From contig NZ_JALLGW010000001.1 of NCBI RefSeq assembly GCF_023074835.1, positions 124,001 through 188,000 on the forward strand: a stretch of 64,000 nt of DNA, read 5' to 3'. The notes beneath the pieces are model-generated. The model had not been told where the DNA came from. It saw only the letters and a list, made by a program, of their open reading frames with translations, and did not search any database. The stretch comes from Halomarina salina (GTDB lineage Archaea > Halobacteriota > Halobacteria > Halobacteriales > Haloarculaceae). Of the stretch, positions 1-8,982 are shown one piece after another. Numbering within the stretch: position 1 is the first letter of the stretch; the number at the start of each line of letters is the position of its first letter. Made by a program: the position numbers and the translations under genes.

Positions 1-86
1 AGTCGGGTCCCTCGAAACGTTCTCGCCTTCCGGTGGCTCTCGGCGGTGTGAATTCGGGTTATCGTCGCTCGTGTCGTAGTTCCGTC

Positions 87-1379
87 ATGCGACTCGTCCA
101 GGTACTCATTCCGAACGGCACCCGAGAGTCGGTGCTCTCGGTGCTCGACGACGAGGGAATCGACTATGCCGTCTGGGCGGAGACTGGACGCGGGAACTTC
201 GAGGCGCTCGTCTCCTTCCCCATCCCAGAGAGCGGCGTCGAGTCGGTGCTCGACCGGCTCGGGGCAGCGGGCATCCAGGAGGACGCCTACACCATCGTCC
301 TCGCGACGGAGACGGTGGTGTCGGAGCGCATCGACGCGCTCGAAGAGCGCTACACCGGGCTGCGCATCTCCCGCGACGAACTGGTCGCACGGGCGAAGGA
401 CCTCGCGCCGGCCCGCTCGACGTACGTCGCCTTCCTCGTGCTGAGCACCATCATCGCCACCGCAGGCCTCCTGCTGGACTCTGCGGCGACCATCATCGGA
501 GCGATGGTCGTCGCCCCGCTGATGGGACCGGCCATCACCGCCAGCGTCGGGACCGTCCTCGGCGACGAGCGCCTCGCGTCTCGCGGCGTGACCTTCCAGG
601 TGTTCGGACTGGTGCTCGCCGTCGCCGTCGGTGCGGTGGTCGGCTTCGTCCTCAAGGAGACGGTGTTCCTCCCGCCCGGCCTCGACATCCGCGACATCCC
701 GCAGGTCACCGAACGCACGAGTCCGAACTTCCTCTCGCTGTTCCTCGCGCTCGGGTCGGGGCTCGCCGGGGCCATCAGCGTCATGCGCAACGCCGGCTCG
801 GCGCTCGTCGGCGTCGCCATCGCCGTCGCACTCATCCCCCCGGCGGCCACCGCCGGACTCGGCATCGCGTGGGGGTTCTCGGGCGTGGCGCTCGCCGCCG
901 GGACGCTCGTCCTCGTCAACCTGCTCGCCATCAACCTCTCGGCGCTGGTGCTGTTCTACGCGGCGGGCTACCGGCCGGTCGAGGACGAGACGCGTGACGC
1001 GGCGGGCGTCCGTCGGGCCGTCGCCACGCGACTGGTGGGCATCGTCGCTGGACTGCTCGTGCTGTCGGTAGTCCTCGGCGCGGTCACGTACTCCGAGTTC
1101 GTCACCAACGAGTTCGAGGTGCAGGCGACCGGCGCGGCCCACGCGATGCTGAACGAACCGCAGTACGAGGGGCTCACCATCGAGGGGACGACCGTCGACT
1201 ACCACGGCATCGACATCCTCACCGGCGAGCCGCCACGGGTCGAGATCGTCGTCGGCGTCGAGGGCGACGCGGCGGTCCCGCAGACGCTGGCCGAACGGTT
1301 CGACGAGCGGCTGCAGTCGGCGACGGGGACGGACCCCACGGTACGCGTCGGCTTCCTCGACGAGCAGGTCTCGCCGTAG
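87..1379 (+). CDS. TIGR00341/DUF389 family membrane protein
   Basis: A 430-residue membrane protein of unknown biochemical role. A soluble N-terminal domain of about 110 residues, starting MRLVQVLIPN, is followed by a run of hydrophobic segments from about residue 115. The second of these carries IIGAMVVAPLMGP, the hallmark of the DUF389 family. Later glycine/alanine-rich segments (for example VALIPPAATAGLGIAWGF) support a multi-pass fold, and a soluble tail of about 80 residues closes the protein. The start at 87 was chosen because the family begins at this methionine; upstream in-frame residues look non-coding. The function cannot be read from the neighbours. Confidence 0.88.
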   Translation: MRLVQVLIPNGTRESVLSVLDDEGIDYAVWAETGRGNFEALVSFPIPESGVESVLDRLGAAGIQEDAYTIVLATETVVSERIDALEERYTGLRISRDELVARAKDLAPARSTYVAFLVLSTIIATAGLLLDSAATIIGAMVVAPLMGPAITASVGTVLGDERLASRGVTFQVFGLVLAVAVGAVVGFVLKETVFLPPGLDIRDIPQVTERTSPNFLSLFLALGSGLAGAISVMRNAGSALVGVAIAVALIPPAATAGLGIAWGFSGVALAAGTLVLVNLLAINLSALVLFYAAGYRPVEDETRDAAGVRRAVATRLVGIVAGLLVLSVVLGAVTYSEFVTNEFEVQATGAAHAMLNEPQYEGLTIEGTTVDYHGIDILTGEPPRVEIVVGVEGDAAVPQTLAERFDERLQSATGTDPTVRVGFLDEQVSP

Positions 1380-1456
1380 GCGTTCGTCGGGGCGTCGAAC
1401 CAGGTACCGGCCGTCGACTCCGCGACGCTTTTCCCCCGCTCCCCCCACCTTCGACC

Positions 1457-1702
1457 ATGGCTCGCGGTATCATCGGGACCGTCCAGCTCGTCGCGACGCT
1501 CGTCTTCGCCATCCCGGTCGGCTTGCTGGGCGTCATGCGACTCGTCGCGGGCGAGACGCTGTTCGGTGGCATCCTCCTCGTCGTGGCGGTCGGGATGGTG
1601 CTCGTCGAGGAGTACCTGACGACACCCCAGGACGTGCCCGCGATGGCCGCCGAGAAGGCTGTCGGGTCGGTCGTCGACGACCGCGACGCCGACGAGGAGT
1701 GA
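1457..1702 (+). CDS. small two-helix membrane protein
   Basis: An 81-residue protein with two hydrophobic segments (roughly residues 5-28 and 36-52) and an acidic C-terminal tail ending DDRDADEE. A T-rich box (cttttccc, near 1429) lies about 27 nt before the ATG, as for a leaderless haloarchaeal transcript. Similar small membrane proteins are common in Halobacteria. No function is assignable. It follows the DUF389 gene by 77 nt and converges on the stress-protein gene. Confidence 0.75.
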   Translation: MARGIIGTVQLVATLVFAIPVGLLGVMRLVAGETLFGGILLVVAVGMVLVEEYLTTPQDVPAMAAEKAVGSVVDDRDADEE

Positions 1703-1735
1703 GCGGTCACCACGTCCGACAGTTCTCCCGTGACC

Positions 1736-2164
1736 TCACTCCGCGTCGATTCTGACCGTCATCACGGGAATCGTCGAGGTCCGCACCACCTTCTCCGTGA
1801 CGCTGCCGAGCAGGTAGCGGTCGAGTCCGCGTCGGCCGTGGGTCGCCATCACCAGCAGGTCCACGTCGTTCCCCTCGGCGTAGTCGACGATGGTCCGCCA
1901 CGGCGTCCCCTGCTCGACGGCCGTCTCCGTCGGGACGTCGTGTTCGCTCGCCCGGTCGACCACCGACGCGACCGACTCCTCGCCGACCGCGGTGAGCGCG
2001 TCCACCACGTCCGTCCCGACGAGCGTGACGCTGTCGCGGTTCGTGTCGGCGACGAACAGGACGTGGAGCGTCGCGTCGTGCGTCCGGGCGAGTTCCAGTG
2101 CGTACTCCAGCGCCTCGTCCGCGCCCTCGCTCCCGTCCGTCGGAAACAGGATTCGGTCGAACAT
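1736..2164 (-). CDS. universal stress protein (UspA family)
   Basis: A 142-residue single-domain UspA protein of the usual family length. It begins MFDRILFPTDGSEGADEAL, the first beta strand with the ATP-contacting Asp. It ends with the nucleotide-binding signature G-x2-G-x9-G-S (HGRRGLDRYLLGSVTEK), followed by the conserved last strand IPVMTVRI. It should therefore be an ATP-binding type. The start at 2164 was preferred to one 18 bases upstream because the family begins MFDRIL and a cttatcc box lies about 30 nt upstream (2192-2197). The cellular role is not specified by the sequence. Confidence 0.93.
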   Translation of the reverse strand: MFDRILFPTDGSEGADEALEYALELARTHDATLHVLFVADTNRDSVTLVGTDVVDALTAVGEESVASVVDRASEHDVPTETAVEQGTPWRTIVDYAEGNDVDLLVMATHGRRGLDRYLLGSVTEKVVRTSTIPVMTVRIDAE

Positions 2165-2220
2165 ACCGTCCGAACGTTTCACACGGCCGAGGATAAGTCG
2201 TCCGGCCGGTCCCGAGTCGG

Positions 2221-4047
2221 CTACTGGACCGCCATCGGTTCCTGGGCCTCGGTCATGAGGTCGTCCAGGTCCCGGCTGGTCAGTTCGTTGTGGAGCAGCA
2301 CGTCGATGGGCAGGGTCGGCGCGCCGTCGACGAGGTTCTCCAGCAGGACGAGGCGCTCGCGAGCGCGGGACATCCCGACGTAGAAGACGCGACGCTCGTT
2401 GTCAGTGAGACACGGGACGGGGTTCGTGGACTCCTCGAAGGCGGCCGCGCCCTCGGGGTTCTCGTCCTCGATGGTCGCCGCCATCTGCTCGACCACCTTC
2501 TCCGTGAGGTCGGTGCAGACGAACACGTGGTCGGCCTCACGACCCTTCGCGGAGTGGATGGTGCCGACGCGGACGCGCGACCGGTCGACGTCCTGGTAAT
2601 CGCCACCGACGTAGGCCTTCAGCGATCGCTTCTGGTAGTTCGTCACCTTCCGGACCATGTCGGCCGCGGAGGCGCGGTCGGGGAGGAACGGCGCGTGTTC
2701 CTTGACGAACGCCTCGTCGACGGTCATCTCGGTGAGGTCCTCGATGCCCGTCTCCTCCTGCCGGTCGTCGATGGCGTCGAACAGTTCGTCGCGCTCGCCG
2801 GTGCCGAACGCGGCGGAGTCGAGCATCTCGGCGAGACGGCGGGCCTGCAGGCCGTTGATGTCCTCGCCGTCCTCCAGTTGCTCGATGGCGGTGACGTAGT
2901 CGGTGAACCGGTCGGTCCACATCCGCTGGTCGGTGAGCGCCTGGAACGGGATGCCGTAGGAGATGAACTCGTCCATGAACTGGAACATCTGGTACCGCGC
3001 CCGGAACAGGAGCATCACGTCACCGTCGGGGTCCTGCTCGATGGTCGCGCGGATGTTCCGGACGAGGTCGTACATCGACGGACTCGGGACGGCCTCGACG
3101 CGCCCGCCCTCCTTGCGCGGCAGGAAGTCCTTCTCCTGGCGCTCGGTGACGTGATCGATCTCCCGGTTGACGACGTTGAGGATGCGCGAGGGGAGGCGGT
3201 AGGAGGTGTCGAGGATGACGTCCTCACCTACCTCGTTGAGCAGGAGGTGCGGGTCAGCGCCCTGCCACGCGTAGACGACCTGGTCGTCGTCGCCCGCGAT
3301 GAGCACCTTCTCCATGTGCGGTTTCCACTCGTCGTACACCTCGTACTGGAGCGTCGTGATGTCCTGAAACTCGTCGATGACGAGGTAGTCGACGTTCGGG
3401 AGCAGCGAGCGCTGCTTGACGCGTTCGAGCATGTCCGCGAACCCGACCAGCCCGTTCTCGCCCTTGTACGAGCGCCACGCGCGGATGGCCTCGGGCACGT
3501 CGAGGCGCTCGTCCGAGGACGGCCACGTCGGGGTGTACTTGTTGCCCGTCTGGGCGTTCGGGTCGATGTCCGGCGGGAGCCGCACCTCGTCGACGTTCCA
3601 CTGGAACGGCACGTCGTACCAGTCGGCGACGTCGCGGCGGGTCCGCTGGAGCCACTGGCTCGTGGCGATGAGCTTGTTCCCCATCGTCGTCGAGCGCGAG
3701 GAGCGTCGCCGGGAGGCCTCGTACTCGTCTTCGAACTCCAGGCCGTAGTCCTCGCAGAACTCCTTCTTGTCCTTCTCGCCGACGACGTCGCTCCGCGAGA
3801 GGTCGAGCAGTTCGTACGCCTTCGCGTGCATCGTGGCGACGTTGCCGCGAAGTGCACGGGGGCTACACTCCAGTCGCTCTGCGAGTCGTTCGCGGATCTC
3901 TGCCGCCGCTGCGCGCGTGTAGGAGACGACCAGGATGTCGTTCACGTCGACGCCCTCGTCGAGGAGTGCGTCGACACGGTCGAGGAGAGCAGTCGTCTTC
4001 CCGCAGCCCGGACCACCGAACAACCGGGTGACCTGCGTATCCGTCAT
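2221..4047 (-). CDS. UvrD/Rep-like superfamily 1 DNA helicase
   Basis: A 608-residue ATP-dependent DNA helicase. Motifs appear in order: Walker A GGPGCGKTTAL near residue 11, motif Ia region SYTRAAAAEI, Walker B VIDEFQDI (DEFQD in place of the more usual DEAQD) near residue 225, motif III GDDDQVVYAWQGADP, motif V TIHSAKGREADHVFV and motif VI YVGMSRARERLVLL. Family members unwind DNA in repair and replication restart. It is shorter than bacterial UvrD and has no nuclease domain visible. A minus-strand TATA-like cttatac lies 27 nt upstream (4071-4077), pointing to a leaderless transcript. Confidence 0.93.
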   Translation of the reverse strand: MTDTQVTRLFGGPGCGKTTALLDRVDALLDEGVDVNDILVVSYTRAAAAEIRERLAERLECSPRALRGNVATMHAKAYELLDLSRSDVVGEKDKKEFCEDYGLEFEDEYEASRRRSSRSTTMGNKLIATSQWLQRTRRDVADWYDVPFQWNVDEVRLPPDIDPNAQTGNKYTPTWPSSDERLDVPEAIRAWRSYKGENGLVGFADMLERVKQRSLLPNVDYLVIDEFQDITTLQYEVYDEWKPHMEKVLIAGDDDQVVYAWQGADPHLLLNEVGEDVILDTSYRLPSRILNVVNREIDHVTERQEKDFLPRKEGGRVEAVPSPSMYDLVRNIRATIEQDPDGDVMLLFRARYQMFQFMDEFISYGIPFQALTDQRMWTDRFTDYVTAIEQLEDGEDINGLQARRLAEMLDSAAFGTGERDELFDAIDDRQEETGIEDLTEMTVDEAFVKEHAPFLPDRASAADMVRKVTNYQKRSLKAYVGGDYQDVDRSRVRVGTIHSAKGREADHVFVCTDLTEKVVEQMAATIEDENPEGAAAFEESTNPVPCLTDNERRVFYVGMSRARERLVLLENLVDGAPTLPIDVLLHNELTSRDLDDLMTEAQEPMAVQ

Positions 4048-4176
4048 TGGCCTTCGATAGGGGTCCTGCCGTATAAGTGACGTGGCTTGACCGACAGAAG
4101 CGCGTCCGTGCGAGGCGTCGCTGAGCGGTCAGTTCGGCGGAAAATCGTGGCGGTCGGGATGGCGTCGTCGACAGCG

Positions 4177-4344
4177 TCAGTTCGGGAGCCACCCACAGAC
4201 GCTACACTCCGTCGCGGAGAGGTCGTGGAGACTGCAGCACTCGGGACACTGTTTCTTGTTATACTCTCGGTCCCAGCTCGGCGCTTCAGTCCGGTGTCCA
4301 CGTTGCTCCAGGAAGTCGTCGAACACGTCGCCGTTCGTTGCCAT
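4177..4344 (-). CDS. HVO_0416-type small zinc finger protein
   Basis: A 55-residue protein. It starts MATNGDVFDDFLEQRG and holds two CxxC pairs, CPEC (33-36) and CSVC (47-50), followed by GWLPN and the stop. The spacing gives one treble-clef or zinc-ribbon-like site. The pattern (acidic helix, then YNKKQCP, then a TECxVCGW tail) matches what I know of the haloarchaeal HVO_0416 family of mini zinc proteins. A TTTAATA box 29 nt upstream of the start (4370-4376) supports both expression and this start. It may bind RNA or partner proteins, but this is not shown. Confidence 0.8.
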   Translation of the reverse strand: MATNGDVFDDFLEQRGHRTEAPSWDREYNKKQCPECCSLHDLSATECSVCGWLPN

Positions 4345-4544
4345 ACAGGTGTGCTATCGTCCACCACACTATTAAACCTGTTCACGGCTCTCACTCGCTG
4401 CGAACGGACAGTCTACGTGCCGTTCGCTGGACGTTCGTCGGTTTCTACGGCAGTCGGCTGTCCCAACGTCGGCCTCCCAACCCGGCCGGCCACCGAGCGT
4501 CGCCGGCCTCTCGGCGTCGCCGGCCAGCAGCGTCGGTCGTCGCC

Positions 4545-6443
4545 TCAGGTGAGGAAGAAGACGAGGGCGCTCACGGCGGTGACGCCGATGACGAACGCGA
4601 CGGCGAGCGCACCGCCCATGGCGATCATCGCGTTTGCGTGCGAGGCGAGCGTCTCGGTGCGGTCGTTGCCGAAGACGGTGACTCGCGCTCGTTCGCTCGC
4701 CATCCCCGCGACGACCGGTTCGAGGTCGTCGACCGCCCGGTCGACCAGGTCCACGACGAGGGCCGCCAGTTCGTCGTGGTCGATGGCCGCTCCGACCTGG
4801 TTGTCCGCCTCGACGGTGTTGACGATGTGCGTGTCCGTCGTCATCACCTCGGCGGCGTCGACGTGGTCGGAGACGGCGTCGACCAGTCGCCCCCGGAGCC
4901 CCGGCACCATGTTGTTGCCGTCGACGAGGACGTAGGCGGTCCGCTGTTCGCCCGCCTCCACGACGGCGACGCGGACGCCGAGCGGCCCGATACCTTCCGT
5001 CGGCGTCCAGTCGGTCCGCTCCCAGGCGACGCCGAGTCGGAGGCGCTGGCGAGGCGCGTCGCCGAGGTCGATGCCGACGGTGCGAGCGGCCCCGAGCATG
5101 TCGAAGGAGCGCTCGCTCCCCGGCGTGACGTGGCCGAGGTCCTCGCCGGCGAGACCGTCGTTGCTGTTGTGCGCGTCGACGACCATCGCCTCGCGGAGGC
5201 CGCCGGCGCGTGCCTCGGCGGCCGCCGAGAGGCCGACCGAGTAGTCCACGTCGTCGGCGTAGTTCGGCGCGTAGCTGGCGACGAGGAGGGCGTCGTCGCC
5301 GAACGCCTGCGCGAGGATGCCGACATCGCCCTGTCTGACGTGGTAGCTCTCGGTGGCGCGTTCGGCGTACTCGACGCGGTCGGCGGCGCGGTTCGCGGCG
5401 TCGATGACGGTGTCCACCTCTCGCTCGGTGACGAGGTTGAAGTCGTGGCCGGCGGTGGCGTGGGGCGGGAAGCCCAGCCCTTCGGTCGAGGCGGCGACTC
5501 GCTGGGGGAGGTTTCCGCCCCCGATTTCGCCCATCGGGCCGGGGTGTATCATCGGGAGGACGAACCGGGCCTTCTCCTCCCCGGGCGTGCCGTCGTCGCC
5601 CTCGCGGCGGACGGAGAGCACCGTCACCGGGACGACGGCCTCCTCGCCCAACTGCTCGAAGAAGTCCTCCAGTTCCCGCGACCCCTCGGCGATGTGGCCG
5701 ATGAAGCCGCGCCCGAAGTCGAGGACGCTGACGCCGAGGCTCCGCTTCCAGGGCTGGTCGATGACGACGAGGAACAACCAGGTCGAGGCGGCGTAGAGCG
5801 CACACATGAACGCGAGGAGGACGAAGTCGCTCGGTACGATGGCCGACAGCTGCGGCGGGGCCTGCTCCGGCCGCGAGAGGTACGACTGCGCGAGGGGTCC
5901 GCCGCCTATCTCGAGGTACGTCATCGTCCCGCTGTAGACGAACAGGAGGAGCGCGCCCGCGAGCGTCTGGATGCTCGCCGGGAGGATGGCCCACCGGAGG
6001 CGGTGTCCGGAGACCGCCATCGACACGAACAGGCGGATGGCGAACACGCTGGCGAGGGCGACGAGCAGCACGTCGAAGACGAACCCCTGTGCGAGCGTCG
6101 GGACGAACGGGAGCGGTCCCGACAGGACGACGACCACCGCCGCCAGCGTCAGCAGGCCGACGGTGACGAGTTCGCAGAACAGGGCGAGCAGCGACGCCCG
6201 GTTGGGCGTGAGCTGTCCGTCCAGTCGGCGGTCGACCCACGGGGTGAGGACGCTGGCGGCGAGCGTCGGGATACCGACGAAGAACAGCCCCTGCCACGCG
6301 TCTTCGAGGACGAACCGCGAGTCGAACGCCGCGATACCGGTGACGACGGCGATGAGCAGCGAGAACGCGACGCTGGCGTACCACTGCGGGGCGCGGAAGA
6401 TGTACCGCGAGAGCGCGGCGAGGTCGCCCTGGGTCGTCGTCAT
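4545..6443 (-). CDS. DUF2070 family membrane protein
   Basis: A 632-residue archaeal protein. The N-terminal roughly 200 residues contain about six or seven hydrophobic segments. A large soluble domain follows, with conserved His/Asp/Gly stretches (PMIHPGPMGEIGGGNLP, ATAGHDFNLV, VVDAHNSND, DTHIVNTVEADNQVGAAIDHDEL). The chain closes with a C-terminal membrane helix ending VSALVFFLT. This architecture matches DUF2070. The histidine-rich motifs look like metal or catalytic sites, but no reaction is established to my knowledge. Confidence 0.85.
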   Translation of the reverse strand: MTTTQGDLAALSRYIFRAPQWYASVAFSLLIAVVTGIAAFDSRFVLEDAWQGLFFVGIPTLAASVLTPWVDRRLDGQLTPNRASLLALFCELVTVGLLTLAAVVVVLSGPLPFVPTLAQGFVFDVLLVALASVFAIRLFVSMAVSGHRLRWAILPASIQTLAGALLLFVYSGTMTYLEIGGGPLAQSYLSRPEQAPPQLSAIVPSDFVLLAFMCALYAASTWLFLVVIDQPWKRSLGVSVLDFGRGFIGHIAEGSRELEDFFEQLGEEAVVPVTVLSVRREGDDGTPGEEKARFVLPMIHPGPMGEIGGGNLPQRVAASTEGLGFPPHATAGHDFNLVTEREVDTVIDAANRAADRVEYAERATESYHVRQGDVGILAQAFGDDALLVASYAPNYADDVDYSVGLSAAAEARAGGLREAMVVDAHNSNDGLAGEDLGHVTPGSERSFDMLGAARTVGIDLGDAPRQRLRLGVAWERTDWTPTEGIGPLGVRVAVVEAGEQRTAYVLVDGNNMVPGLRGRLVDAVSDHVDAAEVMTTDTHIVNTVEADNQVGAAIDHDELAALVVDLVDRAVDDLEPVVAGMASERARVTVFGNDRTETLASHANAMIAMGGALAVAFVIGVTAVSALVFFLT

Positions 6444-6469
6444 CCGCGACCGCCCCGTGTCACACGCAT

Positions 6470-7018
6470 CTACTCACAGAGCGAGACGAAGTTCTCGAAG
6501 ACCTCCTGACCACGCTCCGTGTGGGCGACCTCGGGGTGCCACTGCACGCCGTAGAGGTCGCGGTCGGGGTCGCTCATCGCCTCGACGCCACAGACGTCGC
6601 TCTTCGCGGTCCGGGTGAACCCCTCGGGGACCTCGACCACCTCGTCGGCGTGACTCGCCCAGACGCGGGTCTCGGGGGCGAGCGACCCGACCAGCGGGTC
6701 GGCGTCGTCGAGAATCTCGACGGTGACGTCGGCGTAGCCGCCGTAGTCGCCCGACCCCACCCGACCGCCGAGTGCGTTCGCTATCAACTGCATCCCCAGG
6801 CAGATACCGAAGACGGGGACGTCCCGGTCGAGATAGTCGGCGCTGTGGCCGGTCCGGTCCATGTCGGGGCCGCCCGAGAGGACCACGCCGTCGGCCTCGA
6901 CCTCCGCGGGAGGCGTCTCGTTGTCCACGATGGCCGTCTCGACGCCCACGTCGCGAAGCGCGCGGCCTTCGAGGTGGGTGAACTGCCCGTGGTTGTCCAC
7001 CACGACGATGCGCGTCAT
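6470..7018 (-). CDS. guaA1: GMP synthase glutamine amidotransferase subunit
   Basis: A 182-residue class I glutamine amidotransferase. The nucleophile lies in VFGICLGMQL, the oxyanion region in VLSGGPDMDR, and the His/Glu pair of the triad in WHPEVAHTERG. Size and sequence match the archaeal two-subunit GMP synthase, where this subunit makes ammonia from glutamine and passes it to a separate ATP-pyrophosphatase subunit that aminates XMP. No synthetase subunit is in the window. The start at 7018 is supported by the motif MTRIVVVDNHGQF and by a TTTTTATC box 27 nt upstream. Confidence 0.92.
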   Translation of the reverse strand: MTRIVVVDNHGQFTHLEGRALRDVGVETAIVDNETPPAEVEADGVVLSGGPDMDRTGHSADYLDRDVPVFGICLGMQLIANALGGRVGSGDYGGYADVTVEILDDADPLVGSLAPETRVWASHADEVVEVPEGFTRTAKSDVCGVEAMSDPDRDLYGVQWHPEVAHTERGQEVFENFVSLCE

Positions 7019-7041
7019 TGGCGGAAGTACGACCGTGACGC

Positions 7042-7049
7042 GATAAAAA
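7042..7049 (-). promoter_or_regulatory. TATA box of the guaA1 gene
   Basis: On the minus strand this reads TTTTTATC, centred about 27 nt upstream of the guaA1 start codon. That is the spacing expected when transcription begins at or next to the ATG. It lies in the 312-nt divergent gap shared with the TrmB-like gene; the rest of that gap holds no convincing gene. Confidence 0.6.
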
Positions 7050-7238
7050 CCCCACTGAACTGAGGCCAGCGTGACGGCCACCCCCCGTTCCGCCGGGACC
7101 CACCGCGACCCAGCGACCGCCGATACGGGAGGAGTTGACAAACGCGCGGATGCCGTGTGGAAAACGGAACGATGGCAGATTCGAGGCGCTCGTTCGGGCC
7201 TGTGGCGGCAGTCGTGACCTGCGAGAGCAGGACGTATG

Positions 7239-7246
7239 TTTATATG
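7239..7246 (+). promoter_or_regulatory. TATA box of the TrmB-like gene
   Basis: The sequence tttatatg is an archaeal TATA-like element. Transcription would begin near 7270, giving a leader of about 60 nt before the ATG at 7331, unlike the leaderless pattern of most genes here. A 5' leader on a regulator gene may offer a site for control. Confidence 0.5.
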
Positions 7247-7330
7247 TCCACGTTCGATAACTAAGTTGTCTGTTGACCCCGCCGTACCGAACGGCACGGC
7301 AGCGCCCGTGAGAGGAGCCATATTACCACA

Positions 7331-8155
7331 ATGCCCACGAACGAACACCGAACCCGAGCCGTCGACTCACTCGAGTCCCTCGGCCTCCGAGAGTACGAGG
7401 CGAAGTGCTTCGTCGCACTCGTCCAGCTCTCGGAAGGCACGGCGAAGGAGGTGAGTAAGGTCGCGAGTGTCCCACGCTCTCGCGTCTACGACTCGCTCGA
7501 GAAGTTACAGAACCGAGGTCTGGTCGACGTCCGGGAGTCGAATCCGCGGAAGTACCGCGGCGTCTCCGTCGAGACGGCCATCCAGACGCTCCGCAACGAG
7601 TTCACCACGCATCTCGAGACGGCCGGCGAGAACCTCAAGGAACTGCAGGTGTCTCCGCACAACGGTGACAACGAGTTCTGGACGGTCTCGGGCCGCGAGA
7701 ACGTGACCGAACGCGGTAACGAACTCGTCGACGACGCGGACCACGAAGTCGTCGTCGTCCTCCCGGACGACGAGCACGTCGTCGACATCTCGCTGGACTG
7801 GGTCGAACGAGCGCTCGACGAGGGCGTCACGACGCTCGTCGACGCACCGAGCGTGACGGTCCAGCAACGCGTCGAGACCGAGGTACCCGGCGCGCAGGTG
7901 TTCACCTCGTCGCGAGAGGGCGACCGGACGCTCGGTCGCACGCTGCTCGTCGACGACAGTTCGGTCCTCCTCAGCGTCATCGAGGAACCGCTCCCGACCG
8001 TCCAGGAGGAGACGGCGGTCGTGAGCAACGGCGGCGTCGGCACCCGCATCGCCTCCATCGTCGAGGACATCTCCCGCATCCGACGCCGGATTCCGGCCGT
8101 GGAGACGCCCGCGACGGCCGAGGCGTCGGTCGACGCGACGAACGTCGACGACTGA
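7331..8155 (+). CDS. TrmB-like transcriptional regulator
   Basis: A 274-residue regulator. The N-terminal part (about residues 12-80) is the TrmB winged helix: LGLREYEAKCFVALVQLSEG, then the recognition region ASVPRSRVYDSLEKLQNRGLVDV. A short coiled-coil linker (EFTTHLETAGENLKELQ) follows. The C-terminal domain of about 150 residues resembles the phospholipase-D-like regulatory part of haloarchaeal TrmB proteins rather than a sugar-binding domain. It is divergent from guaA1. Targets and ligand cannot be deduced. Confidence 0.87.
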   Translation: MPTNEHRTRAVDSLESLGLREYEAKCFVALVQLSEGTAKEVSKVASVPRSRVYDSLEKLQNRGLVDVRESNPRKYRGVSVETAIQTLRNEFTTHLETAGENLKELQVSPHNGDNEFWTVSGRENVTERGNELVDDADHEVVVVLPDDEHVVDISLDWVERALDEGVTTLVDAPSVTVQQRVETEVPGAQVFTSSREGDRTLGRTLLVDDSSVLLSVIEEPLPTVQEETAVVSNGGVGTRIASIVEDISRIRRRIPAVETPATAEASVDATNVDD

Positions 8156-8264
8156 CGCCGAGACACTCGGAGTGAGCGACGGTCCCTCCCGTTCCACGAC
8201 CGACGAGTGAAATCTGCAAGCTTCCCACCCCTATAGATAGCGTTCGTGACAGTACCGGTTCGAG

Positions 8265-8864
8265 TTACGAGTCCCGGTAGCGGTCCGCCGCGGAGTCGAA
8301 CCCGAGTTCGTCCAGTTCCTGCGACCGTCGTTCCTCGCGGGCCGCCAGCGCCTCCGGGGGCGGATTCGCGTCGTCGTCGATGCGCGCGAACGAGTCGTGG
8401 ACCTTCGCGTGACACCATCGACAGAGGTAGACCGTAATCTCGTGGGTGAGTTCCTCGGGGTGCCCGTTCGTCCCGCCGTTCGCCGAGGCGCGGTACGAGA
8501 GGTGGTGTTCTTCGAGCAGTGGGCGGGCATCGTCGTGGGCCATCCGGACCTCCTCCAGCCCACAGCGGATGCACTCGCGCGAGCGGTTCGTACACCGGAA
8601 GTGAGGGCAGTCGGCCCACTCCCAGTCCGGTCCCGCGTCGGTGACGACGGGGCAGCGGTAGTCGCGGTCCCGTAACGTCTGGAAGAACGTCGAATCGGGG
8701 TCGGCGTCTCGCGGGCTTCGCCCGCTCGACCGCACCGAGGAGCGTCGCTCCTCGCACTCGAACGCATACCGACACTTCCCGTCGTCGGTGACGTGGTCGC
8801 ACCGCTCGACGTAGTCGAACGGGTCGTCCACGCCGACGGAGGTGCCGAGCGGCGTCTTCTCCAT
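8265..8864 (-). CDS. HNH-like zinc protein (DUF7097-type)
   Basis: A 199-residue protein with many Cys/His residues. N-terminal CDHVTDDGKCRYAFEC is followed by CPVV, CPHFRC, CIRCGLEE, then an HH (LLEEHHLSYR) and CRWCHAKVHDS, which resemble the zinc-binding and ββα-metal core of HNH endonucleases. I believe haloarchaeal homologues are labelled DUF7097. A low-complexity, Arg/Ser-rich insert (about residues 37-54) is encoded by two DNA palindromes and looks like an in-frame insertion. The start at 8864 (MEKTPLGTS) is chosen because the upstream in-frame residues look non-coding. Nuclease activity is unproven. Confidence 0.72.
   Translation of the reverse strand: MEKTPLGTSVGVDDPFDYVERCDHVTDDGKCRYAFECEERRSSVRSSGRSPRDADPDSTFFQTLRDRDYRCPVVTDAGPDWEWADCPHFRCTNRSRECIRCGLEEVRMAHDDARPLLEEHHLSYRASANGGTNGHPEELTHEITVYLCRWCHAKVHDSFARIDDDANPPPEALAAREERRSQELDELGFDSAADRYRDS
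8711..8754. repeat. two tandem perfect palindromes inside a gene
   Basis: GCGGGC-ttc-GCCCGC (8711-8725) and CGAGGAGCG-t-CGCTCCTCG (8736-8754) form two adjacent hairpins with very small loops. They lie inside the HNH-like gene and encode its Arg/Ser-rich insert without breaking the frame. Short GC palindromes of this style are scattered through haloarchaeal genomes, usually between genes. Confidence 0.75.
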
Positions 8865-8982
8865 GGACGGTCCGTGGACGGGCGTCGGTTTGAACGTTAC
8901 TCGGTGCGGGACACCCGCCGACCAGCGACGGCCCACTCGCCGAAAGCGGTCGGTTCTTGTGCCTCGTCACACACCGTCGGCT

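Noticed and set aside
4044-4394. Minus-strand frame of 116 codons overlapping the small zinc-finger gene
   Set aside because: It is Ser/Thr/Arg-rich with no motif. The 55-residue frame on the same strand has the cysteines and the correctly spaced promoter.
7140-7260. Tiny frames of about 30 codons in the guaA1-TrmB gap
   Set aside because: No motif, and one of them overlaps the TATA box of the regulator gene.
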